Positions 1-8,967 of a stretch of 64,000 nucleotides of DNA are shown here, piece after piece. Numbering within the stretch: position 1 is the stretch's first letter; every line of letters starts with the position of its first letter. Made by a program: the position numbers and the translations under genes. Location: the NCBI RefSeq assembly GCF_001439915.1, contig NZ_LMBW01000001.1:572409-636408 (forward strand), read 5' to 3'. The stretch comes from Fredinandcohnia humi. GTDB taxonomy: Bacteria > Bacillota > Bacilli > Bacillales > Bacillaceae_L. The notes under the pieces are model-generated. The model was not told the origin of the DNA and searched no databases. It saw nothing but the letters and a program-made list of their open reading frames with translations.

Positions 1-880
1 TAACAATTGTACGTCTAACATATTCTAATTGTACTTTGCCGCTTGTTTCATGAATAAGCATCTCTAATGTTAAGTCTTCATCAAATTGAATCGAGCCACT
101 TCGTTTTGCAACCTGAAGAGCGCGATCAGCTTCATCAAAAGATTTCCTTAGCGGATAATCATCACTGCCAATTCCAAACGATACCTTTATTGAAAGGGTG
201 CTTTCTAATTTACTTTTTATACGTTGAAGAACTTTTTGAATTTGTTCTTTTGAACGGTCCATTAAAAGGAGGAGGAACCGATCATTTCCCCATCTGACAA
301 AAATTTCATTCTCATTTAAAATTGGGTTTTGCTTAATACGATTAGCAATTTCACGAAGTGGGATTTCTGTGTCACTACTAATGGACCCCATTACAACCTG
401 ACGTTTTATTTCAATATCGATATTTAGATGTTCTGCCCGGTTAAGAAATTCTGATGATTCTTCTTTAAGTTGAAGCCAATCAAAAACAAAGGTTTCAAGT
501 GTACGGGATTCCAATTCGATTTGCTCAGCAAAGTAGCTCTCTTGAATTAAAAGCTCAGTCATTTTTTTCAAGAGCTCCCCATATGCGCCAAACTTTTCCG
601 GATTTCCGGTAATCCCAATAACACCAACAACCTTTTCTTTAAACAAAATAGGTAAATTGATGCCTGCCTTTACCCCTTTTAAGTGATTTTCCATATCTTT
701 TGTAATGATCATTTTCTTTTGGTCTCGACTTGAAAGGAGTGCACCTTCGTGAAAGCTTCCAATTCGACTCGTATCAGTACTTGCAATAATAGTCCCTGAA
801 ACGTCGCCAATTATAATATCCTCATCTATTAATCTGCGTACCTCTTTAATAATTTTCTTAGCAAGTGATGGTATAAGCAA
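1..880 (-). CDS. CdaR-like sugar-diacid-responsive transcriptional regulator (partial, runs off the left edge)
   Basis: The reverse strand is open without a stop from a TTG at 880 to the window edge (293 codons). GGAGG at 888-892 sits at good spacing, so TTG 880 is the likely start. Residues 1 to about 135 read like the sugar-diacid recognition domain: LIPSLAKKIIKEVRRL at the start, GDVSGTIIASTD, then GVKAGINLPILF and GVIGITG. Residues of about 160-290 resemble the degenerate GGDEF-like middle domain (FVRWGNDRFLLLLMD). The C-terminal PucR-type helix-turn-helix expected in this family lies outside the window. Regulators of this kind activate glycerate, glucarate or allantoin use in response to small acids; the ligand cannot be told here. 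It is divergent from mnmH. Confidence 0.8.
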   Translation of the reverse strand, partial: MLIPSLAKKIIKEVRRLIDEDIIIGDVSGTIIASTDTSRIGSFHEGALLSSRDQKKMIITKDMENHLKGVKAGINLPILFKEKVVGVIGITGNPEKFGAYGELLKKMTELLIQESYFAEQIELESRTLETFVFDWLQLKEESSEFLNRAEHLNIDIEIKRQVVMGSISSDTEIPLREIANRIKQNPILNENEIFVRWGNDRFLLLLMDRSKEQIQKVLQRIKSKLESTLSIKVSFGIGSDDYPLRKSFDEADRALQVAKRSGSIQFDEDLTLEMLIHETSGKVQLEYVRRTIV

Positions 881-964
881 TACAAAACCTCCAATCATAT
901 CAATTCTACCATTTTGAAATTTTATTGTAATTGCAAATTTTAAGCTGAAAAAGATTTTCTGCTT

Positions 965-970
965 TATAAT
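965..970 (+). promoter_or_regulatory. Candidate -10 box for mnmH
   Basis: A perfect TATAAT lies 58 bases before the mnmH start in the divergent intergenic region 881-1027. No convincing -35 box is seen at 16-18 bp, so the call rests on the -10 alone. Confidence 0.35.
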
Positions 971-1027
971 AGGGAGTAGATAATGTGGACATAGTGTAGA
1001 TAGACATAATGGAAGGGAAGAAAATTG

Positions 1028-2089
1028 ATGTTTCAAGATATTTCAGTTAATGAATTGAGGGAAATGCAGAAGGAAAATCCACTTGCCCTCATAGATGTGC
1101 GCTCACCTTCTGAATTTGCCGAATCCAATATACCTGGCAGTGTTAATATTCCAATATTTACAGATGAGGAAAGGGCTGAAATTGGGACGGTCTATAGGCA
1201 AGTAAGCCCTGATGCTGCGAACGAAAAAGGTCTCGAAATTGTATCGGCCAAGCTTCCAAAATTTATCAAGGAGTTTTCAAAAATTCCAGAGAAGAATAAG
1301 GTGATTTATTGCTGGCGCGGGGGGATGCGCAGTAAAACATCGGCAACCTTGGTTGATTTAATGGGTATCAGAGTAAATCGACTAATTGGTGGTATTCATG
1401 GATATCGGTCATGGGTGGTCGAACAATTAGAAGAGCTCGCGACAGATTTTAAGCCTAAGGCATTAGTGATAAATGGTTATACAGGCTCAGGGAAAACGAT
1501 AATCTTAACGGAGTTACAAAAAAAGGGGTATCCCGTCCTTGATTTAGAAGGCATGGCGAACCATCGAGGATCGGTTTTTGGGATGATCGGAAAAAAGGCC
1601 CATAACCAAAAGAAATTCGATTTAATGTTTGTGGAGCGGGCACTTTTGCTTAAGGAATCTCCGTATGTTTTGCTGGAGGCGGAAAGCAAGCGGGTTGGAA
1701 GAGCGACATTACCGGACTTTTTACTGAACATAAAAGAACAGGGATTCCATATTTTTGTTAACCTGCCGATGGAGGAACGTGTTTTAAACATTTTAGAGGA
1801 TTACCGCCCGTGGGAATTTCCGAATGAATGTATGTCAGCCTTTCAACGAATTAAAAAACGAATCCATACACCAATTGCAGCACAGATTGAAAACGATCTT
1901 GAAACCGGTAATTACAATTCGGCTGTGAAATTACTATTGGAATATTATTATGACCCGAGATACCACCATACTGCGGAACAGACACCAGAAGAACGAAGCA
2001 CTGTCTTACAAGTCAGAAACGTCGAAGAAGCGACACAATTAATCGAAGAATTTATTGCTGAAAAAATAACAAATGCCCCAACAAATTGA
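1028..2089 (+). CDS. mnmH: tRNA 2-selenouridine synthase MnmH (SelU)
   Basis: This enzyme replaces sulfur by selenium, using selenophosphate, in 2-thiouridine at the wobble base of Lys, Glu and Gln tRNAs, through a geranylated intermediate. The N-terminal rhodanese domain (residues 1-135) carries the active cysteine in VIYCWRGG (Cys95). A P-loop GYTGSGKT follows at about 150-157, and the conserved LDLEGMANHRGS is at about 175. At 353 residues it has the family's usual length. ATG 1028 is preceded by GGAAGGG at about 10 bp; a TTG three bases upstream is possible. It is monocistronic, with its own terminator. No selD or other selenium gene is in the window, so the selenophosphate donor would have to be encoded elsewhere. 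Confidence 0.92.
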   Translation: MFQDISVNELREMQKENPLALIDVRSPSEFAESNIPGSVNIPIFTDEERAEIGTVYRQVSPDAANEKGLEIVSAKLPKFIKEFSKIPEKNKVIYCWRGGMRSKTSATLVDLMGIRVNRLIGGIHGYRSWVVEQLEELATDFKPKALVINGYTGSGKTIILTELQKKGYPVLDLEGMANHRGSVFGMIGKKAHNQKKFDLMFVERALLLKESPYVLLEAESKRVGRATLPDFLLNIKEQGFHIFVNLPMEERVLNILEDYRPWEFPNECMSAFQRIKKRIHTPIAAQIENDLETGNYNSAVKLLLEYYYDPRYHHTAEQTPEERSTVLQVRNVEEATQLIEEFIAEKITNAPTN

Positions 2090-2098
2090 TGATGATGT

Positions 2099-2130
2099 AA
2101 AAAACCTAGTGCCAAGCGCACTAGGTTTTT
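2099..2130 (+). terminator. Rho-independent terminator after mnmH
   Basis: A perfect stem (AACCTAGTGC paired with GCACTAGGTT) with a 5-base loop is followed by a T run and preceded by an A run, so it could act in both directions. Confidence 0.85.
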
Positions 2131-2244
2131 AAGGTTGTCAAATCAAATTGATTTCATTTGGTAAAGAGGCTGTTTTTCCATAAATTAGCTTAATATTTTT
2201 ATTGTGTTATGATTGAAGTAGTACTTACCAAGGAGGACGGATAA

Positions 2245-2604
2245 ATGACTATCGTAAGAAGTAAAGGAATGAACAGGTTTTCATTCGAAAATGAGCGGGC
2301 TCTATGTTTGACACAGGTGATCGAGAGAACGGAAAGCAATGTGACGAAGAAGATGGTTGTACGTGATAAAAAAATGGGTATTGATTTTTCCGTTATCATT
2401 CCTTTAAAACTGAAAAAAAATGGAGATGTTCATCACTACCCTTCAAAGGAATTTACGGTTAAAGGAAAAAAGGTAGGCAAGAAAAATACGATGGCTAAAT
2501 ATTATGATTCCCTAGGTGAGTGGGAATCCTTTAAGAGCGAATTTTTTGATAAATATAGTTTGACAGTAAATGAATTGATCTATAAAAGATCAGATTTTAA
2601 GTAG
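2245..2604 (+). CDS. Hypothetical protein, 119 aa
   Basis: An uncharacterised, very basic, soluble protein rich in lysine (KKMVVRDKKMG, KGKKVGKKNTMAKYYDS). No signal peptide, membrane segment or recognised motif was seen. An excellent AAGGAGGA site precedes the ATG and a strong terminator follows it, so it is a genuine single-gene unit between mnmH and the pyrimidine cluster. Its function is unknown, and nothing in the neighbourhood suggests one. Confidence 0.75.
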   Translation: MTIVRSKGMNRFSFENERALCLTQVIERTESNVTKKMVVRDKKMGIDFSVIIPLKLKKNGDVHHYPSKEFTVKGKKVGKKNTMAKYYDSLGEWESFKSEFFDKYSLTVNELIYKRSDFK

Positions 2605-2621
2605 AAATAAAATGAATTTTT

Positions 2622-2682
2622 AAAAAGAGCGTAGGTTTTAAAGTCACAAATGAATGTGGCTAAATCTATCGCTCTTTTTTTT
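2622..2682 (+). terminator. Long-hairpin terminator
   Basis: AAAAAGAGCG is paired with CGCTCTTTTT and followed by T8. The outer stem extends inward (GTTT/AAAT), and a second stem (AGTCACA/TGTGGCT) lies in the loop. Confidence 0.8.
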
Positions 2683-2838
2683 GCCTTTTACATTATGAGT
2701 GGAAAACAGCTTATATCTTTTAACACTCTGTATAATGTAATCATATCAGTAAAAAAGTACAATAGATACAAAGTTCTTATTTTCGGACAACAACCCTTTA
2801 CTTAGTCATAAAAAAGAGAAGATTTCCATCAACATTAA

Positions 2839-2852
2839 TGAAAACGCTTTCC
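2839..2852 (+). promoter_or_regulatory. Candidate cre (CcpA) site upstream of preT
   Basis: TGAAAACGCTTTCC matches the bacillary cre consensus TGWAANCGNTNNCA except at the last base. It lies 72 bases before the preT start and would give glucose repression of pyrimidine breakdown. Confidence 0.6.
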
Positions 2853-2869
2853 TATTTGTAGGTTTATAT

Positions 2870-2899
2870 AGTTGCAATTGACTATTACATTTTGCAACT
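2870..2899. promoter_or_regulatory. Inverted repeat upstream of preT, possible PucR-family operator
   Basis: AGTTGCAA and its exact inverse TTGCAACT are separated by 14 bases (centres 22 bp apart, two helical turns), just upstream of the preT ribosome binding site. A TTGACT hexamer lies between the arms. The PucR-type regulator at 8968 is the natural candidate ligand; this is inference. Confidence 0.4.
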
Positions 2900-2924
2900 T
2901 TCCACTATAGAAGGAGGGAACTCT

Positions 2925-4295
2925 ATGAGTCATTCAAACATAAGAATTTCATTTGAGGATTTACAAATGAATTTCAATGAAGTGAGCCCTGGACTAACCA
3001 ACCGTGAAGCTATTGAAGAATCCAATCGCTGCCTGTATTGCCATGATGCCCCGTGTATAACTGCTTGCCCTACTGGTATTGACATTCCAACCTTTATTAA
3101 AAAAATTGCATCAGGAAACCTAAAAGGATCAGCAAAAACCATTATGACAGCCAACCCTATCGGAGCAAGCTGTGCACGTGTATGCCCAACAGAGGAACTT
3201 TGTGAGGGGGCTTGCGTTCTAAACCAATCTACAAAACCAATTTTGATTGGTGATTTACAAAGATATGCAACAGACTGGGCCATCCGAAATGAACAGGTGC
3301 TTTTTGAACCAGGTAAGAAAAACGGAAAAACAGTTGCTATTGTTGGGGGCGGTCCTGCTGGACTTTCAGCTGCTAGAGAACTTGGTTTACTGGGCTATGA
3401 TGTAACAATTTTTGAAGCTGCCCAAAAGGCTGGCGGCCTGAATACTTACGGGATTGTCTCATTTAGACTGCCACAGGAAATATCATTCTGGGAGGTTAAG
3501 CAGGTAGAAAGCTTAGACGTAAAAATACGAACGAATACTAGAGTCGGAAAGGATATTTCAGCAGATGAAATTCTTGAAAACTTCGATGCTGTCGTTCTAG
3601 CAATTGGGATGTCAAAGGTCCCTTCCCTTGGAATTGAAGGAGAAGAATTAGATGGAGTATACGATGCAATCGAATTTGTAAAAGAAACAAAAACAAAGCC
3701 AATTTCTGACCGTTTCTTAGGTAGTAAGGTTGTTGTAATAGGTGCAGGAAATACAGCCATTGATGGAGCAACATGTTCAGTCAGGTTAGGGGCAGAAAAC
3801 GTAAAAATCCTTTACAGAAGAACGAATGATGAAATGACTGCCTATGATTTTGAATATGAATTTGCCAAACAGGACGGTGTTGAGTTCAGATGGCTAACGG
3901 CCCCTAAGAAAATCATTGGCGACGAACAAGGACATGTTAAAGCGATTGAATGCATCAAAATGAAACTTGGCGAACCTGGAGAAGATGGCAGAAGACGTCC
4001 TGTGCCAGTTGAGGGCTCTGAGTTCACTCTAGAGGTTGATGCAGTTATTAAGGCAATTGGGCAATCGAGATATACAGAGCTTATTGAACAATTCGATCTT
4101 CGACATGACGGCGGGGTTGTGAAAATCAATCAAGAGACCCTCCAAACATCAAATGAAAAAGTATTTGCGTGTGGTGATGTGATTTTTGGAAAGGGTCAAG
4201 GAGAAGCAATGGTTGTTTCAGCAGCACAGCAGGGCAAGGATGCGGCATATGCCATCCATAAGGCAATGTTTAGTGCAGTATCCGAAATCGCGTAA
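2925..4295 (+). CDS. preT: NAD(P)-dependent dihydropyrimidine dehydrogenase, subunit PreT
   Basis: The flavoprotein subunit of the two-subunit enzyme that reduces uracil or thymine to the 5,6-dihydro form, the first step of reductive pyrimidine breakdown. It has two N-terminal iron-sulfur cysteine groups (Cys36, 39, 44, 48 and Cys83, 87, 93, 97), then an FAD Rossmann motif VAIVGGGPAG (about 137-146) and a second nucleotide motif VVVIGAGNTAID (about 270). The C-terminal FAD signature ending VFACGDV is present. Its length of 456 aa is usual. The start was placed at the ATG 12 codons inside the longest open frame, because AAGGAGGG lies at 2911-2918 at ideal spacing. preA follows 17 bases downstream. 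Confidence 0.95.
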   Translation: MSHSNIRISFEDLQMNFNEVSPGLTNREAIEESNRCLYCHDAPCITACPTGIDIPTFIKKIASGNLKGSAKTIMTANPIGASCARVCPTEELCEGACVLNQSTKPILIGDLQRYATDWAIRNEQVLFEPGKKNGKTVAIVGGGPAGLSAARELGLLGYDVTIFEAAQKAGGLNTYGIVSFRLPQEISFWEVKQVESLDVKIRTNTRVGKDISADEILENFDAVVLAIGMSKVPSLGIEGEELDGVYDAIEFVKETKTKPISDRFLGSKVVVIGAGNTAIDGATCSVRLGAENVKILYRRTNDEMTAYDFEYEFAKQDGVEFRWLTAPKKIIGDEQGHVKAIECIKMKLGEPGEDGRRRPVPVEGSEFTLEVDAVIKAIGQSRYTELIEQFDLRHDGGVVKINQETLQTSNEKVFACGDVIFGKGQGEAMVVSAAQQGKDAAYAIHKAMFSAVSEIA

Positions 4296-4312
4296 AAAAA
4301 GGAGGTTTATCA

Positions 4313-5596
4313 ATGGCAGATTTACGAATTAATCTAGCAGGAATAGAATCCCCTAATCCGTTTTGGTTAGCATCTGCTCCTCCAACGAATTCCGGTTATC
4401 AGGTCCAGCGTGCATTTGATGCCGGATGGGGTGGAGCAGTATGGAAGACATTAGGTGACCCCATTTTAAATGTAACTTCACGATTCGGGGCAGTTAGCTT
4501 CAATGGGCAACGCGTTGCAGGTTTTAACAATATAGAACTTATCTCTGATCGTCCAATTGAGGTTAACTTAAAAGAAATCAAAGAAACAAAGAGGCTTTTT
4601 CCAAACCATACAATTATTGCATCCTTAATGGTTGAGCCCAAACAAGAAAAATGGCATGAAATCGTCAAAAGAGTTGAAGAAGCGGGCGTAGATGGATTAG
4701 AGCTTAACTTTGGATGCCCGCATGGAATGGCTGAAAGAGGAATGGGTTCCGCATCTGGGCAGGTGCCTTCACTAGTCGAACAACAAACCTATTGGGTAAA
4801 AGAAGTGGCGCAAACCCCAGTGATTGTTAAGCTAACGCCAAATATTACCGATATCACGGCTACTGCAGAGGCTGCCACTAGAGGTGGTGCTGATGCAATC
4901 AGCATGATCAATACAATTAATAGTTTAGTAGGGGTTGATTTGGATACGTGGAACACCATCCCACATGTCGGAGGTAAAGGCGCACATGGCGGGTATTGTG
5001 GTCCTGCCGTAAAGCCGATTGCGCTTAATATGGTCGCCGAATGTGCAAGAAGTCAGCATATTAATATTCCGATTTCTGGTATCGGTGGAATATCAACCTG
5101 GCAGGATGCGGTTGAATATATGCTCATGGGTGCTTCCGGGGTTCAAGTATGTACGGCTGCCATGCATCATGGCTTTAGGATTGTTGAAGATATGATTGAT
5201 GGGTTAGATAACTATCTGGATCAAAAGAGTATTGCCTCCGTTATGGATATCGTTGGAAAAACAGTTCCGAAGTATTCTGACTGGGGTAATCTTGACCTTA
5301 ACTATAAAATTGTTGCCCGCATCAATAATGATGTTTGTATAAATTGTAATAAGTGTCATATTGCATGTGAAGATACCTCGCATCAATGCATCGATATGCT
5401 TAAGGATGGAAATGGCTACAACATATTAAAAGTAAGAGAGGAAGACTGTGTTGGCTGTAATCTATGTTCAATTGTATGTCCAGTTGACGGGGCGATCGAT
5501 ATGGTTGAAATCCCAAGCGGGTTACCGCCAATGACATGGAATGAACGTCAGGCTGCTCTCGGTGCAGCTAGTTGTAAAGTAGACACAGTAAAGTGA
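4313..5596 (+). CDS. preA: NAD(P)-dependent dihydropyrimidine dehydrogenase, subunit PreA
   Basis: The catalytic FMN subunit partnering PreT. The body is a dihydroorotate-dehydrogenase-like barrel (IESPNPFWLASAPPT near the N-terminus, LELNFGCPHGM around 137-147, ISGIGGIS near 255). The C-terminus adds two 4Fe-4S motifs, CINCNKCHIAC and CVGCNLCSIVC, that carry electrons from PreT. At 427 aa the length is normal. AAAGGAGG precedes the ATG. It lies between preT and hydA in one operon, which makes the pyrimidine-catabolic role secure rather than pyrimidine synthesis. Confidence 0.96.
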   Translation: MADLRINLAGIESPNPFWLASAPPTNSGYQVQRAFDAGWGGAVWKTLGDPILNVTSRFGAVSFNGQRVAGFNNIELISDRPIEVNLKEIKETKRLFPNHTIIASLMVEPKQEKWHEIVKRVEEAGVDGLELNFGCPHGMAERGMGSASGQVPSLVEQQTYWVKEVAQTPVIVKLTPNITDITATAEAATRGGADAISMINTINSLVGVDLDTWNTIPHVGGKGAHGGYCGPAVKPIALNMVAECARSQHINIPISGIGGISTWQDAVEYMLMGASGVQVCTAAMHHGFRIVEDMIDGLDNYLDQKSIASVMDIVGKTVPKYSDWGNLDLNYKIVARINNDVCINCNKCHIACEDTSHQCIDMLKDGNGYNILKVREEDCVGCNLCSIVCPVDGAIDMVEIPSGLPPMTWNERQAALGAASCKVDTVK

Positions 5597-5620
5597 TCGT
5601 AATTCTCGGGGAGGTCTAAG

Positions 5621-7039
5621 ATGAAGAAAATCATAAAAAATGGAACCATTGTCACAGCAACAGATACGTACCAAGCAGAAATTCTCGTGGAAAATGGTGT
5701 GATCAGTCAAATCGGGATGAATTTTTCTACTGAAGGTGCGGAAGTAGTTGATGCAAATGGATGCTATGTTTTTCCAGGCGGAATTGATCCTCATACCCAT
5801 CTCGAAATGCCTTTCGGAGGTACTGTATCAAAGGATGATTTTGAAACGGGAACAATCGCCGCTGCCTTTGGAGGAACAACGACGGTTATAGATTTTTGTT
5901 TATCGAATAAGGGTGAGCCTTTAAAAGATGCGATTCATACATGGCATGGGAAGTCGAAGGGGAAAGCAGTTATTGATTACGGTTTTCACCTTTCAATTGG
6001 AGAAGTAACGGATTCCGTGTTAAATGAACTTCCATCGGTTATTGAAAATGAAGGCATCACATCCTTCAAAGTATTTATGGCCTATAAAAATGTCCTTCAG
6101 GCAGATGATGAAACCTTATTTAAAACACTAATTGCGGCTAAAGAATTAGGTGCCCTCGTCATGGTTCACGCTGAAAATGGCGACGTCATCGACTATCTTG
6201 TGAAAAAGGCTTTAAGTGAAGGAAAGACAGATCCAATCTATCATGCATTAACACGGCCACAGGAAATTGAAGGGGAAGCCACAGAGAGAGCTGCAACGTT
6301 CGCAGGCCTAGCAAATTCCCAGCTTTATGTGGTTCATGTTACATGTGCAGACGCTGTAAAAGCAATTACAGATGCGAGAGAGAAGGGCTTTGATGTGTGG
6401 GGGGAAACATGCCCGCAATATTTAGTCCTTGATCAAACCTATTTGGAAAAGCCAAATTTCGAAGGGGCTAAATACGTCTGGTCACCACCATTACGTGAAA
6501 AATGGAATCAAGATGTATTATGGAATGCACTCCGAACAGGACGGCTTCAAACATTTGGTTCAGATCAATGCTCGTTTGATTTTAAAGGGCAAAAGGAGCT
6601 TGGCTTAGGTGATTTCTCGAAAATACCTAACGGAGGACCAATGATTGAAGATCGCTTAACCGTTTTATTCTCTGAAGGTGTCAAAAAAGGAAGAATTACT
6701 TTAAATCAGTTTGTGGATTTAACATCTACTAGGGTTGCAAAGCTATTTGGATTGTATCCTAAGAAGGGTACGATCGCGGTTGGAACAGATGCAGATATTG
6801 TGATTTTTGACCCAAATATCGAGCGAACAATCTCAGCTGAAACACACCATATGGCAGTCGATTACAATGCATTTGAAGGAATGAAATTTACCGGTGAACC
6901 GGTATCTGTCCTTTCAAGAGGAGACTTTGTTGTCCGTGATAAACAATTCGTTGGAAAGCTGGGTGCAGGTCAATTTATTAAACGTGCAAAATATGGTGAA
7001 AGATTTGAGATTTCGAAGGATAAAACAGCCACCATGTAA
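5621..7039 (+). CDS. hydA: Dihydropyrimidinase (hydantoinase)
   Basis: This zinc amidohydrolase opens dihydrouracil or dihydrothymine to the N-carbamoyl-beta-amino acid, step two of the pathway. Visible metal and active-site elements include DPHTHLEMPF (about 56-65), the lysine in SFKVFMAYK that is normally carboxylated (about Lys150), MVHAENGD, and GSDQCSF near 310. Its length of 472 aa is typical. Translation starts at the ATG after GGGGAGG. Third gene of the preT-preA-hydA operon. D-hydantoinases belong to the same family, but the neighbours favour dihydropyrimidines as the substrate. Confidence 0.93.
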   Translation: MKKIIKNGTIVTATDTYQAEILVENGVISQIGMNFSTEGAEVVDANGCYVFPGGIDPHTHLEMPFGGTVSKDDFETGTIAAAFGGTTTVIDFCLSNKGEPLKDAIHTWHGKSKGKAVIDYGFHLSIGEVTDSVLNELPSVIENEGITSFKVFMAYKNVLQADDETLFKTLIAAKELGALVMVHAENGDVIDYLVKKALSEGKTDPIYHALTRPQEIEGEATERAATFAGLANSQLYVVHVTCADAVKAITDAREKGFDVWGETCPQYLVLDQTYLEKPNFEGAKYVWSPPLREKWNQDVLWNALRTGRLQTFGSDQCSFDFKGQKELGLGDFSKIPNGGPMIEDRLTVLFSEGVKKGRITLNQFVDLTSTRVAKLFGLYPKKGTIAVGTDADIVIFDPNIERTISAETHHMAVDYNAFEGMKFTGEPVSVLSRGDFVVRDKQFVGKLGAGQFIKRAKYGERFEISKDKTATM

Positions 7040-7042
7040 TGT

Positions 7043-7083
7043 AAGGGAAAGCTAGGAGGGAGTAAAAACTCCTTCCTTTCTTT
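7043..7083 (+). terminator. Hairpin between hydA and the permease gene, possible partial terminator
   Basis: AGGAGGGAGT and ACTCCTTCCT pair around an A4 loop, and outer purine/pyrimidine runs extend the stem. The T tract is broken, so it could be an attenuating or mRNA-stabilising hairpin that sets hydA and permease expression apart. Confidence 0.45.
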
Positions 7084-7234
7084 AAGAAAAGGAAATGAGG
7101 TGGTTTTTTACATCTGAATACTTCTGAATATTAAAAAATTAAAATGAGAGGATGTGTAAAAAAGAATTTAGTTCAAACCACTAGAATTGAAAAATAAGCT
7201 ATCTAGCAATTACAAAAGTAAAGGGGGATTAGGA

Positions 7235-8563
7235 ATGAGCGGTGAAGATTCGAAAAAGGTTGTTTTGGATATACATGAGACTCCGCCACCAGGTAAGTTT
7301 TTAGTATTAAGCATCCAGCATTTGTTTGCCATGTTTGGGGCAACCATTTTAGTTCCTTATCTTGTTGGTTTATCCCCAGGTGTCGCCCTTATTTCAAGTG
7401 GAGTCGGTACGATCACATTTCTTATAATTACGAAGGGGCAAGTTCCTGCATATGTTGGTTCTTCATTTGCATTTATCGCACCAATCATTGCCGCTACTGC
7501 AGCAGATGGTCCAGGTGCAGCGATGATTGGAAGTTTTTTAGCGGGTCTTGTATATGGGATTGTTGCTATAGCTATTAAAGCAACTGGTCATAAATGGCTG
7601 ATTAAATTACTCCCGCCAGTTGTTGTTGGACCAGTTATCATTGTTATCGGCCTTAGCCTTGCACCAACAGCAGTTGGTATGGCAATGAATAACGCGAACG
7701 GTGAATATAGCCTTCTTCATTTTTCCGTAGCATTGGTGACATTGATGATTGTGATTTTAAGCTCAATCTTCCTTAGAGGATTTTTAAATTTAATTCCCGT
7801 ATTAATTGGAATTGTCGGAGGATATACTTTTTCCGCGATTGTTGGATTAGTTGATCTATCCGGTGTCAAGTCTGCAAAAGTTTTCGAAATGCCTGATTTT
7901 ATTTTTCCATTTGTTCATTATTCTCCTGCTGTGACATTAAGTATTGTTGCTTTAATGGTACCTGTTTCAATCGTTACATTATCTGAACATATTGGACATC
8001 AAATGGTTTTAAGTAAGGTAGTTCACAAGGATTTAATCCAAAGACCAGGTTTACATCGTTCGATTATGGGAGACGGTCTTGCCACCATGCTAGCAGCGTT
8101 AATGGGTGGTCCTCCGAATACGACGTACGGCGAAAATATTGGCGTATTAGCCATCACGAGAGTATTTAGCGTTTTTGTCATCGGAGGGGCAGCCGTGTTT
8201 GCGATCCTGTTTGGGTTTATCGGTAAAATTACTGCACTCATTAGCTCGATACCAACAGCAGTAATGGGTGGAATTTCCCTTTTATTATTCGGGATCATCG
8301 CTGCTTCTGGATTACGGATGCTCGTTGATAGTAAAGTAGATTTAGATGATAAGCGTAACCTGATTATTTCTTCCGTCATTCTCGTTGTTGGGATTGGTGG
8401 GGCCATCATGAAGTTTTCAGCAAACTTTGAAATTCATGGAATGGCTCTGGCAGCTATTTTGGGAGTTCTTTTAAATTGGCTCATACCTGGAGGCGCAGTC
8501 GAAGAAGACATCAATATGTATGAGGTTGAACTAGAACCAGAACATAAAACCACTGCACAATAA
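7235..8563 (+). CDS. Uracil/pyrimidine permease, NCS2 (nucleobase:cation symporter-2) family
   Basis: An integral membrane proton symporter that would import the substrate of the cluster. It contains about 12-14 hydrophobic segments and the NCS2 hallmark elements QHLFAMFGATILVPYLVGL, QVPAYVGSSFAFI and the acidic motif SEHIGHQ followed by GGPPNTTYGENIGVLAITR. The length is 442 aa. The frame is open from a TTG 16 codons upstream, but the ATG at 7235 has AAGGGGG before it and is preferred. It resembles UraA/PyrP, but its place among catabolic genes and the lack of a pyr attenuator suggest uptake for use as a nitrogen or carbon source. Confidence 0.92.
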   Translation: MSGEDSKKVVLDIHETPPPGKFLVLSIQHLFAMFGATILVPYLVGLSPGVALISSGVGTITFLIITKGQVPAYVGSSFAFIAPIIAATAADGPGAAMIGSFLAGLVYGIVAIAIKATGHKWLIKLLPPVVVGPVIIVIGLSLAPTAVGMAMNNANGEYSLLHFSVALVTLMIVILSSIFLRGFLNLIPVLIGIVGGYTFSAIVGLVDLSGVKSAKVFEMPDFIFPFVHYSPAVTLSIVALMVPVSIVTLSEHIGHQMVLSKVVHKDLIQRPGLHRSIMGDGLATMLAALMGGPPNTTYGENIGVLAITRVFSVFVIGGAAVFAILFGFIGKITALISSIPTAVMGGISLLLFGIIAASGLRMLVDSKVDLDDKRNLIISSVILVVGIGGAIMKFSANFEIHGMALAAILGVLLNWLIPGGAVEEDINMYEVELEPEHKTTAQ

Positions 8564-8598
8564 GCAATAATATGTGTGATACAAAGGAGTGACAATCC

Positions 8599-8811
8599 AT
8601 GTCTGACTACCAAGTCTTTTTACAAGAGAGAGACAAAATCGACTTTTTCCTTCAAAAAGGCTATAAAATGACGACTATCATTGAAAACCTTAGTGGAGAT
8701 TTCGTAGATTTTGAGAAAAACGGTGAAAAAGAGACTTTACACATTGTTACACCAGAAGGTCGTAAATATTTTGCGGTGATGCTCATCAAGCAACAAAAGG
8801 AAGGCTCATAA
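8599..8811 (+). CDS. Small conserved-type protein of unknown function, 70 aa
   Basis: A short soluble protein (FLQERDKIDFFLQKGYKMTTIIENLSGDFVDFEK, then ETLHIVTPEGRKYFAVML) with an AAAGGAG site and ATG start, 35 bases after the permease and before a terminator, so it is probably the last gene of that transcript. No known motif is visible. The mix of charged helices and short strands suggests a small globular fold. Its role in pyrimidine use is unproven. Confidence 0.7.
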   Translation: MSDYQVFLQERDKIDFFLQKGYKMTTIIENLSGDFVDFEKNGEKETLHIVTPEGRKYFAVMLIKQQKEGS

Positions 8812-8825
8812 ATAAACAGTGTCTA

Positions 8826-8859
8826 GCCGGTGTCTTCAATGCGAGGTACCGGTTTTTTA
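8826..8859 (+). terminator. Terminator after the permease transcript
   Basis: CCGGT and ACCGG pair around a roughly 16-base loop, followed by T6. Confidence 0.7.
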
Positions 8860-8967
8860 TTCGATTAGTAGGAAGCCTCTATAATTATTTGGAAAAACAC
8901 TCCTTTAATAACAGATTATAGCGTATAATAAATCTAATCTGAAAATTCTAAATAGGGGAGTTGTGGA

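Noticed and set aside
67-297. Plus-strand 76-codon open frame
   Set aside because: Antisense to the CdaR-like gene, whose frame is open across the whole region with conserved domain sequence.
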